Assembly (NCBI RefSeq): GCF_001424565.1
Contig: NZ_LMOL01000005.1
Coordinates: 344 to 64,343 of the forward strand
Direction: 5' to 3'
From: Arthrobacter sp. Leaf141
Lineage (GTDB): Bacteria; Actinomycetota; Actinomycetes; Actinomycetales; Micrococcaceae
DNA length: 64,000 nucleotides
Every line of letters starts with the position of its first letter. Positions within the stretch are counted from its first letter, which is position 1. A program made the position numbers and the translations under genes. Under the pieces are notes generated by a model, which had not been told where the DNA came from, ran no database searches, and worked only from the letters and a program-made list of their open reading frames with translations. Shown in pieces: positions 8,777 through 16,576 of this stretch.

Positions 8777-9711
8777 GCGAGACACCCGAGTTCCGCGGTC
8801 TCAAGACCGAAACCCTGGACCTGCCCGGCTGGACGCACGTCTACTCCGGCAAGGTACGGGACCTGTACGAGCCCGCCGACCCCGCCATCCTGGAGCAGGT
8901 GGGCCAGGAGTGCGTCCTGGTGGTGGCCAGCAACCGGATCAGTGCGTTTGACCACGTCCTGGCCAGCGAAATCCCGGACAAGGGCCGCATCCTCACGCAG
9001 CTGAGCCTGTGGTGGTTCGGGCAGCTGGGCGTGGAACACCACGTCCTGGCGTCCACCGTTGCGGACGGCGTGCCGGAGGCCGTTGCGGGCCGGGCCATGA
9101 TCTGCAAAAAACTGGACATGTTCCCCGTGGAATGCATTGCCCGCGGCTACCTCACCGGCACCGGGCTCGTGGAGTACCGGGCCAGCGGGACGGTCTGCAG
9201 CATCCCGCTGCCGGACGGCCTGGTGGACGGCTCACGCCTGGAGCAGGCCATCTTCACACCGTCGGCCAAAGCCGAGGTGGGGGAACACGACGAGAACATC
9301 ACCTACGAGGCAGTAGTGGGCATGGTGGGCGATGACATCGCGGCCCGGCTCAGCGAGCTGACCCTGAAGATCTACACGACGGCGGAGAAGATCGCCCGGG
9401 AACGCGGCGTGATCCTGGCCGACACCAAGGTCGAATTCGGCTACGACGCCGTGTCCGGGGCCATCACCCTGGGCGACGAGGTCCTGACGCCTGACTCGTC
9501 CCGCTTCTGGGACGTGGCCACGTACCAGCCGGGACAGGCGCAGCCGTCCTACGACAAGCAGTACGTCCGCGACTGGCTGACGTCCGCCGAGTCCGGCTGG
9601 GACCGGAGCTCCGACACTCCGCCGCCGGCACTGCCCGCAGAGGTGGTCAGCCGGACCCGCAGCCGCTACGTGGAAGCGTACGAAAAGATCACCGGCCAGG
9701 CGTTCGCCTGA
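8773..9711 (+). CDS. purC: Phosphoribosylaminoimidazole-succinocarboxamide synthase (SAICAR synthase)
   Basis: A 312-residue enzyme that condenses CAIR with aspartate in purine synthesis. Family signatures seen are YSGKVRDLYE near residue 23, SNRISAFDHVL near 54, PVECIARGYLTGTG near 117 and LADTKVEFG near 214. This is the longer form common in actinobacteria. It overlaps purD by four bases. It converges with the HTH-TPR regulator ending at 9722; no clear terminator was seen in the 10-base gap. Confidence 0.97.
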   Translation: MSETPEFRGLKTETLDLPGWTHVYSGKVRDLYEPADPAILEQVGQECVLVVASNRISAFDHVLASEIPDKGRILTQLSLWWFGQLGVEHHVLASTVADGVPEAVAGRAMICKKLDMFPVECIARGYLTGTGLVEYRASGTVCSIPLPDGLVDGSRLEQAIFTPSAKAEVGEHDENITYEAVVGMVGDDIAARLSELTLKIYTTAEKIARERGVILADTKVEFGYDAVSGAITLGDEVLTPDSSRFWDVATYQPGQAQPSYDKQYVRDWLTSAESGWDRSSDTPPPALPAEVVSRTRSRYVEAYEKITGQAFA

Positions 9712-9721
9712 CCAGCCGGTG

Positions 9722-10987
9722 CTAACTGGCCCCGGCAGCCGCTGCGGCGCGCTGCTGGGCCAGCTTGATCTCCAGGACGGCATCCAGCGCCTGCTGGACC
9801 CGGTCTGCGGCTCCGGCCGCGCTGAACGCCTTCTGGGCCTCCTGCAGGTGCACCAGGGCCTCGTCCGTCTCGCCTGCGGCTTTCAGTGACTTCCCCAGCA
9901 GCAGCGAAACCTCACCGGCCGTGTGTTTGGCCAGGGAATCACTTTCGCTGTGGATGCCGCGCAGCTTCTCGACGGCAGCCACGATGTCCCCGGTCAGGTA
10001 CAGCCAGCGGGCGCGGATGAACGCCACTTCCAGCTCATCGCTTTTGGTTCCGCCCACAATGGAAAATGCCAGTTCGGCCCGCTCGATGGAGGACAGCGTC
10101 TCCGGCTCCACGATGCCGGAGGAAAGCCGCACCGCCGCCGAGGCCTTGTTGAACCGGGCCCACAGCTCAATGTCGTTGGCGGGCGAGAGCAGTTTCGCTG
10201 CCCGTTCGTGGTGTTTGACGCCCTCCACGTAGTCGTGGCGCATAAATGCGACGTTGCCGATCACCCAGGCCACCTCGCCGGCGAGCTGCGACATGGAGTG
10301 CTCATCCACCTGCTCGTACAGGGCCTGGCAGAACTTCCAGGCCTCGTCCAGCCGGCCGCTTTCGGCCAGGGCGCCGATCAGGATCCGGTGGGCACCGATC
10401 AGCACGGTGGAGTTCCGCGGCAGGCTGACGGACAGCTTGACCGCTTCGAGGGCGTGCTCCACGGCGACGGACAGCTGGCCCTGGCCATGGCAGACGGCGG
10501 CCAGCATCTGGCGGGCACGGACGCCGAGCCCCACCGATTCGGTGGCCATGGGGTGCTCAAGCAGGCGTTCGATGATGTTGCGGCATTCCTGCAGGTCACC
10601 CTGCTTCATGAGGCATTCCGCCTGCATATAGGTCATGTTCCACCAGGCACTGGTGTTTTTGCCGTCCAGCGCGATCTGGGCGGCGGCCGCAGCGTGGCTG
10701 GCAGCGAGTTCGTAGTCCCGCAGGTCCCAGGCCTGGCGGGCGTACAGCCCGGCCAGTACGTACTCGGCGTCGCTGACGGAAATAGGCTGGCTCCAGGCTT
10801 CCAGCGCCTTGGGCGCCAGTTCCAGCCGGCGTGCCAGTTCCTCGATCACTTCTGCTGTCGGTTCCCTGCGGCCCGTCTCCAGCAGTGAGATGTAGCTGGG
10901 GGAATACAGATCCCTGCCCAGTTCGGCCTGGGTCAGCCCCCGTTCGAGACGCTCCGCGCGGAGCTTCTCCCCGAATCCGTTACCCAC
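9722..10987 (-). CDS. HTH-TPR transcriptional regulator, RRNPP-like candidate peptide receptor
   Basis: A 421-residue cytoplasmic protein. Residues 6-61 form an XRE/Cro-type helix-turn-helix (LTQAELGRDLYSPSYISLLE). The rest, about 75-405, is all-helical with tetratricopeptide-like repeats rich in A, L and W/Y. Domain order and length match RRNPP receptors such as NprR and PlcR (about 285-425 residues), which bind re-imported peptides in the TPR groove. The GTG at 10987 is chosen because GAGGAGG lies about 7 bases upstream; the frame is open to 11320, but that would run antisense through the promoter and peptide gene. It is divergent from the peptide gene at 11121, sharing a 133-base promoter region. 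Homology to any specific RRNPP member is inferred from architecture, not alignment. Confidence 0.8.
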   Translation of the reverse strand: MGNGFGEKLRAERLERGLTQAELGRDLYSPSYISLLETGRREPTAEVIEELARRLELAPKALEAWSQPISVSDAEYVLAGLYARQAWDLRDYELAASHAAAAAQIALDGKNTSAWWNMTYMQAECLMKQGDLQECRNIIERLLEHPMATESVGLGVRARQMLAAVCHGQGQLSVAVEHALEAVKLSVSLPRNSTVLIGAHRILIGALAESGRLDEAWKFCQALYEQVDEHSMSQLAGEVAWVIGNVAFMRHDYVEGVKHHERAAKLLSPANDIELWARFNKASAAVRLSSGIVEPETLSSIERAELAFSIVGGTKSDELEVAFIRARWLYLTGDIVAAVEKLRGIHSESDSLAKHTAGEVSLLLGKSLKAAGETDEALVHLQEAQKAFSAAGAADRVQQALDAVLEIKLAQQRAAAAAGAS

Positions 10988-11005
10988 GGGATATCCTCCT
11001 CTTCT

Positions 11006-11038
11006 GGGACTGTCTTTGTGCAAATGCTTGACAGTCCC
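11006..11038. promoter_or_regulatory. Perfect 9-bp inverted repeat in the regulator/peptide intergenic region
   Basis: GGGACTGTC at 11006-11014 and GACAGTCCC at 11030-11038 are exact inverted copies separated by 15 bases. The right arm overlaps the -35 of the peptide promoter, and the whole lies between that promoter and the regulator start. A third GACAGT copy is at 11072-11077. This is a plausible operator for the HTH-TPR regulator. Confidence 0.5.
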
Positions 11039-11058
11039 TGTGGAAAACATTTTACAAT
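11028..11058 (+). promoter_or_regulatory. Candidate promoter of the small secreted peptide gene
   Basis: A perfect TTGACA (11028-11033) and a TACAAT (11053-11058) are spaced by 19 bases, longer than the optimum of 17. Such over-long spacing is often seen at promoters needing an activator. The -10 sits inside the palindrome ACATT-TTAC-AATGT at 11047-11060. Confidence 0.5.
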
Positions 11059-11060
11059 GT
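11047..11060. promoter_or_regulatory. 14-bp palindrome over the -10 of the peptide promoter
   Basis: ACATT-TTAC-AATGT has perfect 5-base arms around four bases and covers the candidate -10. It is a second possible regulator site in the same intergenic region, distinct in sequence from the GACAGT repeats. Confidence 0.4.
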
Positions 11061-11120
11061 ATGTCAACAAGGACAGTGCTGGCTTTGTAACGAATCCGAC
11101 TCGTATTGAGGAACCCAAAC

Positions 11121-11363
11121 ATGTTCAAGAAGATCGCATCAGCAGCCGTACTGGCTGCCGCGCTGGCATTCTCCGCTGCGGCCCCGGCCGTCCTGTCCGC
11201 CGGGTCCGTCGTGGACAACTCGGCAACCTCCGTAGCCATTGGCAACTGGCCTGATCCCGCGTCCAAGAAGACCAAGACCACCACGGAGCCCACCACCACC
11301 ACCGAGCCCTCGGGAACCACTTACACGGCTTCGCGGATCGGCAACTGGCCGGACCCCGCGTAA
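11121..11363 (+). CDS. Small secreted pro-peptide with duplicated IGNWPDPA motif
   Basis: An 80-residue protein from ATG 11121, with GAGGA 8 bases upstream. Residues 1-27 are a Sec-type signal (MFKKIASAAV, then an Ala/Leu-rich core with possible cleavage in the AAAPAVLSA stretch). The mature part contains IGNWPDPA at 40-47, a Thr/Lys/Pro/Glu-rich linker (KTKTTTEPTTTTEPS), and a second IGNWPDPA at 73-80 forming the exact C-terminus. The copies are encoded by DNA differing at three third positions, all synonymous. An exported precursor with a repeated C-terminal peptide next to a divergent HTH-TPR regulator is the arrangement of RRNPP pheromones. I do not recognise the family; it could also be a structural secreted protein. 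A strong terminator follows. Confidence 0.75.
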   Translation: MFKKIASAAVLAAALAFSAAAPAVLSAGSVVDNSATSVAIGNWPDPASKKTKTTTEPTTTTEPSGTTYTASRIGNWPDPA

Positions 11364-11392
11364 ACAGCTTCCTCACCTAAACGGAGGCAGGG

Positions 11393-11424
11393 AACGGCCC
11401 CGGAGCGGACGCTCCGGGGCCGTT
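11393..11424 (+). terminator. Intrinsic terminator of the peptide gene
   Basis: A perfect 14-bp stem (AACGGCCCCGGAGC and its complement) with a GGAC tetraloop is followed by a short T run (TTTTG). It lies 29 bases after the peptide stop codon. Confidence 0.85.
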
Positions 11425-11509
11425 TTGTCTCCCGGCGCCGGGAGTATCAGTTACGGACTGTGTCCTGCGCCGTTATGGAACCGGGATCTGAGGGAAGCAG
11501 GCAATTAAT

Positions 11510-11547
11510 ACAAAAAGAGGGCCTCCGTGTGGAGACCCTCTTTTTGT
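11510..11547 (-). terminator. Intrinsic terminator downstream of tRNA-Pro
   Basis: Twelve-base arms ACAAAAAGAGGG / CCCTCTTTTTGT enclose a smaller CTCC-GTGT-GGAG hairpin. It lies six bases beyond the tRNA 3' end on the minus strand. Because A and T runs lie on both sides, it may also stop transcription from the left. Confidence 0.8.
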
Positions 11548-11553
11548 AATTGG

Positions 11554-11627
11554 TCGGGATGACAGGATTTGAACCTGCGACCTCGTCGTCCCGAACGACG
11601 CGCGCTACCAAGCTGCGCCACATCCCG
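11554..11627 (-). tRNA. tRNA-Pro (CGG)
   Basis: On the minus strand the sequence begins CGGGATGTGGCGCAGCTTGG and folds as a cloverleaf: acceptor CGGGATG/CATCCCG, D arm with GCGCAGCTTGGTAGCGC, anticodon loop TTCGGGA giving anticodon CGG, and T arm with GGTTCAAATCC. It is 74 bases without an encoded CCA. It reads CCG proline codons, which are common in this GC-rich DNA. Confidence 0.95.
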
Positions 11628-11693
11628 ATCCGCTGCAAAAGCAACTTTACAAGAATAGCGGATGCCGGGTCCCGATGCGAAATCGGCGCCCGC

Positions 11694-13520
11694 TCAGACC
11701 AGGGAGTCCTTCCATGCGCCGTGCAGATCGGCGAACCGGCCGCCGCCGCTGATCAGGTCGGTGGGGCTGCCGTCCTCCACAATCCGGCCGTCGTGGACCA
11801 CCAGAACACGGTCCGCGGTTTCCACCGTGGACAGCCGGTGGGCGATGATCAGCGCCGTCCGGCTCTCCGCGTCCGTGCCGGCCAGCAGCCGGGCCAGGCC
11901 GGTCTGCACCAGGCGCTCGGACGGGATGTCCAGGGAGGACGTGGCCTCGTCCAGGATCAGCACTGCCGGCCGGGCCAGGAATGCCCGGGCGAAGCTGATG
12001 AGCTGCCGCTGGCCGGAGGAGACCCTCCCGCCGCGCTTGTTGACGTCGGTGTCGTAGCCCTCCGGAAGTTCCAGGATGAAATCGTGGGCGCCCACCGCGC
12101 GGGCGGCGTCCTCGATTTCCTCCCGGGAGGCTTCCGGCCGGCCCAGGGCGATGTTGTCAGCCACCGACCCGCTGAAGAGGAAGGCTTCCTGCGTGACCAT
12201 GGTGATGTTCCTGCGCAGGTCGGTGGTGCTCAGGTTGCGCAGGTCCACGCCGTCCAGGGTCAGGGAGCCGGAGGAGACGTCGTAGAAGCGGGCAATGAGC
12301 TTGGCCAGCGTGGACTTGCCCGCGCCGGTCTGGCCCACCAGGGCCACCGTCTGCCCGGCGGGGATGTGCAGGTCCATGGTGGGGACAATGACAGGGCCGT
12401 CGCCGTACCGGAATTCCACGCCGGTGAAGTCGACGGCGCCGCGGGCGTTCTTCAGCGCCACCGGGTTTTTGGGCGGCCGGACGGTGGGCACTTCCTCGAG
12501 CAGTCCGGAGACCTTCTCCAGGGCGGCCTGGGCACTCTGGAATGAGTTGTAGAACATGGCCATCTGGTCCACGGGTTGGAAGAACCGCTTGGTGGACAGG
12601 ATCAGCGCCAGCAGTACACCCACCGCGAGTTCGCCGCCCAGCACGCGGAAGCCGCCGAAGAGCAGGACCACGGCCACGCAGACGTTGCCGATCAGCACCA
12701 GGCCGGGTTGGAAGATGCCGTTGAGGTTGATGGACCGGACCGTGACCAGCCGGTAGTCCTCCGCCAGCTCGCCGTACCGGTCGGCGTTCTCCTTCTCCTT
12801 GCGGAACGCCTTCACGGCGCGGATGCCGGTCATGGTCTCCACAAAATGCACAATCAGGCGGGCCGAGACAACGCGGGATTCCCGGAACGCAATCTGGGAG
12901 TGCTTCTGGTACCAGCGGGCCAGGAAGAACATGGGGACACCGGCGGCCAGGACCAGGAGGCCGCTGCGCCAGTCCAGGGCAAACACCGTGATGGCGGTGA
13001 AGATCATAAACAGCAGGCCGGAGGCGAGTGAGCTTACGCCGGAGTCCAGGAGTTCGCGGAGCGCCTCGAGGTCCGAGGTCTGCCGGGCGATGATCCGGCC
13101 TGAGGTGTACTTCTCGTGGAATTCCAGGCTCAGCCGCTGGGTATGGCGGAACACGCGCAGCCGCAGGTCCAGCAGCATGGACTGGCTCAGCCGGGCGGTG
13201 GAGGTGACGTAGAGGGCCGTGAGTCCCGCTGTCGCAATCGCGGCCAGCAGGTACGCGACGCCGGTGAACACCAGCGGGAGGTTGTCGCCGGCCTGGAGGG
13301 CGGGCAGCGCGTTGTCGATGCCGAACGCGATCAGCGCCGGGCCGGCAACGCGGGCGGCCTGGGACAGGACCACCATGGCAATGGTCAGCCAGAACCGCAG
13401 CCGAACGGGCCGGATCAGGGATCCCAGAAGTGCCAGCGACCGCCGTCGGACGGCCTTGCTTTCGTTTTTGCTGAGGTGGGCGTTGTCCTCGTTGGCGGTG
13501 CCGAAGGTAGCGGAGCTCAT
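11694..13520 (-). CDS. ABC exporter half-transporter, subunit with catalytic Glu
   Basis: A 608-residue half-transporter: six-helix exporter membrane domain (about 35-330) plus ATPase domain (about 360-600). Walker A is GQTGAGKST, the Q-loop TQEAFLF, Walker [12 protein letters not shown] with the catalytic Glu, and the H-loop AHRLST. The signature is VSSGQRQ instead of LSGGQ. It overlaps the neighbouring half-transporter by four bases (start ATG within its stop). With the partner's complementary defects this fits a heterodimeric exporter of the TM287/288, BmrCD or TmrAB type, probably for drugs, lipids or peptides. The substrate is unknown. Confidence 0.9.
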   Translation of the reverse strand: MSSATFGTANEDNAHLSKNESKAVRRRSLALLGSLIRPVRLRFWLTIAMVVLSQAARVAGPALIAFGIDNALPALQAGDNLPLVFTGVAYLLAAIATAGLTALYVTSTARLSQSMLLDLRLRVFRHTQRLSLEFHEKYTSGRIIARQTSDLEALRELLDSGVSSLASGLLFMIFTAITVFALDWRSGLLVLAAGVPMFFLARWYQKHSQIAFRESRVVSARLIVHFVETMTGIRAVKAFRKEKENADRYGELAEDYRLVTVRSINLNGIFQPGLVLIGNVCVAVVLLFGGFRVLGGELAVGVLLALILSTKRFFQPVDQMAMFYNSFQSAQAALEKVSGLLEEVPTVRPPKNPVALKNARGAVDFTGVEFRYGDGPVIVPTMDLHIPAGQTVALVGQTGAGKSTLAKLIARFYDVSSGSLTLDGVDLRNLSTTDLRRNITMVTQEAFLFSGSVADNIALGRPEASREEIEDAARAVGAHDFILELPEGYDTDVNKRGGRVSSGQRQLISFARAFLARPAVLILDEATSSLDIPSERLVQTGLARLLAGTDAESRTALIIAHRLSTVETADRVLVVHDGRIVEDGSPTDLISGGGRFADLHGAWKDSLV

Positions 13521-15325
13521 CGGGTGGCCTCCTCTGCCTGGTCTTCAAGGGCTGACAGTTCGGAGTCAAGGTCCCGCGGTTCCGGGTCGAGGCTCGCGAT
13601 CACGTAGCGGTAGTGGCTGTTCGTGGCCAGCAGTTGGGTGTGCGTGCCGACGGCTGTGATCCGGCCCTCTTCCAGCAGGGCGACGCGGTCGGCCAGGGCC
13701 ACGGTGGACGGGCGGTGCGCCACGATCAGGGTGGTGGTGTCGCGCAGCACCTCCCGGAGCCGGGTCTCCACGAGCTCTTCCGTGTGGACGTCCAGGGCGG
13801 ACAGCGGATCGTCGAGCACCAGGACCTGCGGGCGGGCTGCGATGGCGCGTGCCAGCGCGATCCGCTGCCGCTGGCCACCTGACAGGCTCAGGCCTTCCTC
13901 GCCGATCAGCGTGTCCAGGCCTTCCGGCAGGGAGTAGGCGAAGTGTGCCTGTGCCACGTCCAGGGCCTCTTCCAGGACCTCGTCGGTGCGGTCCCGGGCG
14001 CCCAGGAGGACGTTGTCGCGCACGGAGTTGGAGAAGAGCGTGGTGTCTTCGAACGCCACGCCCACCACCCGGCGGAGGTGCGGGACATCGAAGTCGCGCA
14101 GGTCCACTCCGTCGATGCTGATGCTGCCCCCGGAAACGTCATAGAGCCGGGGGACCAGCTGGATCAGGGCGCTTTTGCCGCTGCCGGTGATGCCCACCAG
14201 GGCCATGGTCTCGCCGGGCCGGACCTCCAGGTTGATGTCCTTGAGGATCGGTTTGTCCGGTGCGTCCTCGAACGCGAAGGTGGCGTTGGTGAACCGGAGT
14301 GCCCCCGCCAGCCGGTCGGGCCGTTTGGCCTCGGCGGGGGACGTGATGGTGTTGGCGGCGTCCATCACTTCGTAGTGGCGGTCGACGGCGGTCTTCGCCG
14401 TGAGTGCCATGGCGAGGAGCATGCCGGAAAACTCCACGGGGGACGCAATCACGGCGGCGGTGGCGAAGAAGGCCACCAAGGCGCCGATGCTGAGCTGGCC
14501 GCTGGCGCAGAGCATCACGCCCACTACCAGGCCGGCCCCGAGGGCGAGTTCGGGCAGGAGCGTGACCACCATGGTGAAGGACGCCTGATGGCGGGCCTTC
14601 TCTATTTCGGTCTGCCGCAGCTCCTCGGCCTGTTCGTTGAAGTTTTCCAGGGCTTCGCGGCTGCGGCCGAAGGCCTTCAGCACGCGGATGCCGTGCACCG
14701 ATTCCTCCACCGTGGTGGCGAGGTCGCCGGCCTGGTCCTGGCTGCGCCGGGCAACCTTGCTGAACCGGGTGCGGAACCGGAAGCTGTACGCCATGATGGG
14801 GACCGCCGCCGCCAGGAAGATCAGGGCCAGCTGCCAGCTCATGGAGAACATCACCGCGATGCCGATGACCACCGTCAGGGTGGTCACCACCAGCATGATG
14901 GCGCCAAACGCCATCCAGCGGCGCAGGAAGTTCAGGTCCGTCATGGCCCGGGAGAGCAGCTGGCCGGATCCCCAGCGGTCGTGGAAGGAGACGGTCAGGT
15001 CCTGCAGGTGGCCGTACAGCGAAACCCGCATTTTGGTTTCCACGGTGGTGGCGGGGTTGATGACGAACTGGCGGCGGAGGGCCACCAGGCCGGCCTCGGC
15101 GATGCCGAGGACCAGGATGACGGCGGCGGAGATCCACACGGCATCCGTGGCTCCGCCGGGCTGCAGGGAGTCATTGATCAGGACCCGGAGCACCTGCGGA
15201 ATGGTCAGTGCCACCACGCTGGCCAGGAGTGCGCACAGGAGGCCCATGACCAGCCGAGGGATGATGGGCCGGATGTGCGGGTAGAGGCGGCTAATGGATC
15301 TGAAGAATGATGTTTGCTTGGCCAT
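13517..15325 (-). CDS. ABC exporter half-transporter, subunit with degenerate ATPase site
   Basis: A 602-residue half-transporter: membrane domain about 20-310, ATPase domain about 340-575. The signature is canonical ([10 protein letters not shown]), but Walker B reads [12 protein letters not shown], with Asp in place of the catalytic Glu, and the Q-loop reads AFEDTTLF, with Glu for Gln. Walker A GITGSGKS and the H-loop AHRPST are intact. Together with the downstream subunit this gives one consensus and one degenerate nucleotide site, the standard asymmetry of heterodimeric type IV exporters. It is the first gene of the pair. The large inverted repeat at 15507-15579 lies about 180 bases upstream. 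Confidence 0.9.
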   Translation of the reverse strand: MAKQTSFFRSISRLYPHIRPIIPRLVMGLLCALLASVVALTIPQVLRVLINDSLQPGGATDAVWISAAVILVLGIAEAGLVALRRQFVINPATTVETKMRVSLYGHLQDLTVSFHDRWGSGQLLSRAMTDLNFLRRWMAFGAIMLVVTTLTVVIGIAVMFSMSWQLALIFLAAAVPIMAYSFRFRTRFSKVARRSQDQAGDLATTVEESVHGIRVLKAFGRSREALENFNEQAEELRQTEIEKARHQASFTMVVTLLPELALGAGLVVGVMLCASGQLSIGALVAFFATAAVIASPVEFSGMLLAMALTAKTAVDRHYEVMDAANTITSPAEAKRPDRLAGALRFTNATFAFEDAPDKPILKDINLEVRPGETMALVGITGSGKSALIQLVPRLYDVSGGSISIDGVDLRDFDVPHLRRVVGVAFEDTTLFSNSVRDNVLLGARDRTDEVLEEALDVAQAHFAYSLPEGLDTLIGEEGLSLSGGQRQRIALARAIAARPQVLVLDDPLSALDVHTEELVETRLREVLRDTTTLIVAHRPSTVALADRVALLEEGRITAVGTHTQLLATNSHYRYVIASLDPEPRDLDSELSALEDQAEEATR

Positions 15326-15506
15326 GCCCGCTTTTCAACCTAAACCGAATGTGATTACCCTTGGCAACTACCTTATGCCATTGAGTGAGACGATTCACAG
15401 GGGTTCCGGCTTTGGTGGTGGACTTGCCCAGTTATTATGATCCGCAATGCGCCGGGCCCAAACCCCACGCTACCCGCAGCCCCCGCCGCCCCCGCCGCCC
15501 GTTTCC

Positions 15507-15579
15507 CCCCGAGTTGCACTATCACTTGTGGTCCCCAAAACCCCGTGTTGGGGACCACAAGTGATAGCGCAACTCGGGG
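15507..15579. repeat. Large intergenic inverted repeat (32-bp arms, 9-base loop)
   Basis: The arms 15507-15538 and 15548-15579 match at 31 of 32 positions; the core reads GAGTTGCACTATCACTTGTG. It lies between the stop of the metallophosphoesterase and the start of the ABC exporter, both on the minus strand. Flanking DNA at 15460-15510 is an almost pure C/G run. No T tract follows on either side, so a simple terminator is not obvious. The architecture resembles the repeat at 23465-23521. Confidence 0.9.
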
Positions 15580-15622
15580 TGGAGAGGGGTTGAGGGGGTG
15601 GTGGCACGGGTGGGGCTGCGGC

Positions 15623-16570
15623 TTAGGCTCCGGCGGTGAGGGTCAGCAGTACTGCTTCGGGGCGGCACGCGATGCGAACCGGTGCGAAGCGTGAGGTGCC
15701 GATGCCGCCGGAGACGTTGACCGGCGTCGTGCGGCCATTGCTGTGCCAGTCGTTCAGGCCCTTGGCCCGCCAGGTGGGCAGGTCGCAGTTGGTCACCAGG
15801 GCGCCGTAGCCGGGGATGCAGATCTGGCCGCCATGGGTGTGGCCGGCCAGCAGGAGATCCGCGCCCTCGGTAGTGAAGTGGTCCAGGACCCGCTGGTAGG
15901 GGGCGTGGATGACAGCGACCTTGAGGTGGTCGTTGGCGTCCTGGTTGACGGTGCCGCGCGGCCAGCCGGCGTACTGCTCCCGGTTCAGGTGCGGATCATC
16001 AACGCCGGAGAAATCAAACCGCATGCCGTCCAGCACCAGCGACTGGCTCCGGTTGGTCAGGTCCACCCAGCCGCCCATGCCGAACCCTGAGCGAAGGCGT
16101 GGCCAGTCCAGTTGCGTTGGGCCGCCCTTCCTCTTGGAGGGGCCCAGCAGGTAGGCGGCAGGGTTGCGGGGGGTGGGCGCGAAGTAGTCGTTGGAACCCG
16201 GCACAAAAACACCCGGAAATTCCAGCAGGGGGCGCAGTGCTTCGAGGAGCGGATCCACTGCCTTGACGTGGCTGAGGTTGTCACCGGTGTTGACCACGAG
16301 GTCCGGCTCCAGGGCGGCCAGGGAGCGGAGCCATTCAGCCTTCCTGTCCTGGCCGGGGACGAAGTGGATATCGCTGAGGTGCAGGATGCGGAACGGCCTG
16401 CGGCCGGCGGGCAGGATGGCCAGGGTCTCATCCCGGACAACAAACTGGTTCTTTTCCCACAGGCCGTACGCTGCAGTGGCGATTCCCGCTGCGGCGCCGG
16501 CGCCTGCGGTGACGGCCAAACCGCGCCCCAGGGACTGGGCGCGGCTTACCAGGGCGGGATCAATCCTCAT
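15623..16570 (-). CDS. Metallophosphoesterase
   Basis: A 315-residue calcineurin-like phosphoesterase. The metal-binding blocks appear in order: LSDIHFVPG near residue 66, VNTGDNLSH near 93, GSNDYF near 123 (Asn-Asp in place of the commoner Asn-His), and LAGHTHGGQ near 237. A hydrophobic stretch at about 15-35 may anchor it in the membrane with the active site outside. It starts 7 bases after the PBP stop and is probably co-transcribed with it. A substrate in cell-envelope lipid or nucleotide turnover is possible but not shown. Confidence 0.85.
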   Translation of the reverse strand: MRIDPALVSRAQSLGRGLAVTAGAGAAAGIATAAYGLWEKNQFVVRDETLAILPAGRRPFRILHLSDIHFVPGQDRKAEWLRSLAALEPDLVVNTGDNLSHVKAVDPLLEALRPLLEFPGVFVPGSNDYFAPTPRNPAAYLLGPSKRKGGPTQLDWPRLRSGFGMGGWVDLTNRSQSLVLDGMRFDFSGVDDPHLNREQYAGWPRGTVNQDANDHLKVAVIHAPYQRVLDHFTTEGADLLLAGHTHGGQICIPGYGALVTNCDLPTWRAKGLNDWHSNGRTTPVNVSGGIGTSRFAPVRIACRPEAVLLTLTAGA

Positions 16571-16576
16571 GTGTGG

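Noticed and set aside
10988..11320. Upstream extension of the HTH-TPR regulator by 111 codons
   Set aside because: It would cross the shared promoter region and run antisense to the peptide gene; the GTG at 10987 has a strong ribosome site and begins right at the HTH domain.
15507..15579. Inverted repeat considered as ends of an insertion sequence
   Set aside because: Only 9 bases lie between the arms, there is no transposase and no target duplication could be seen.
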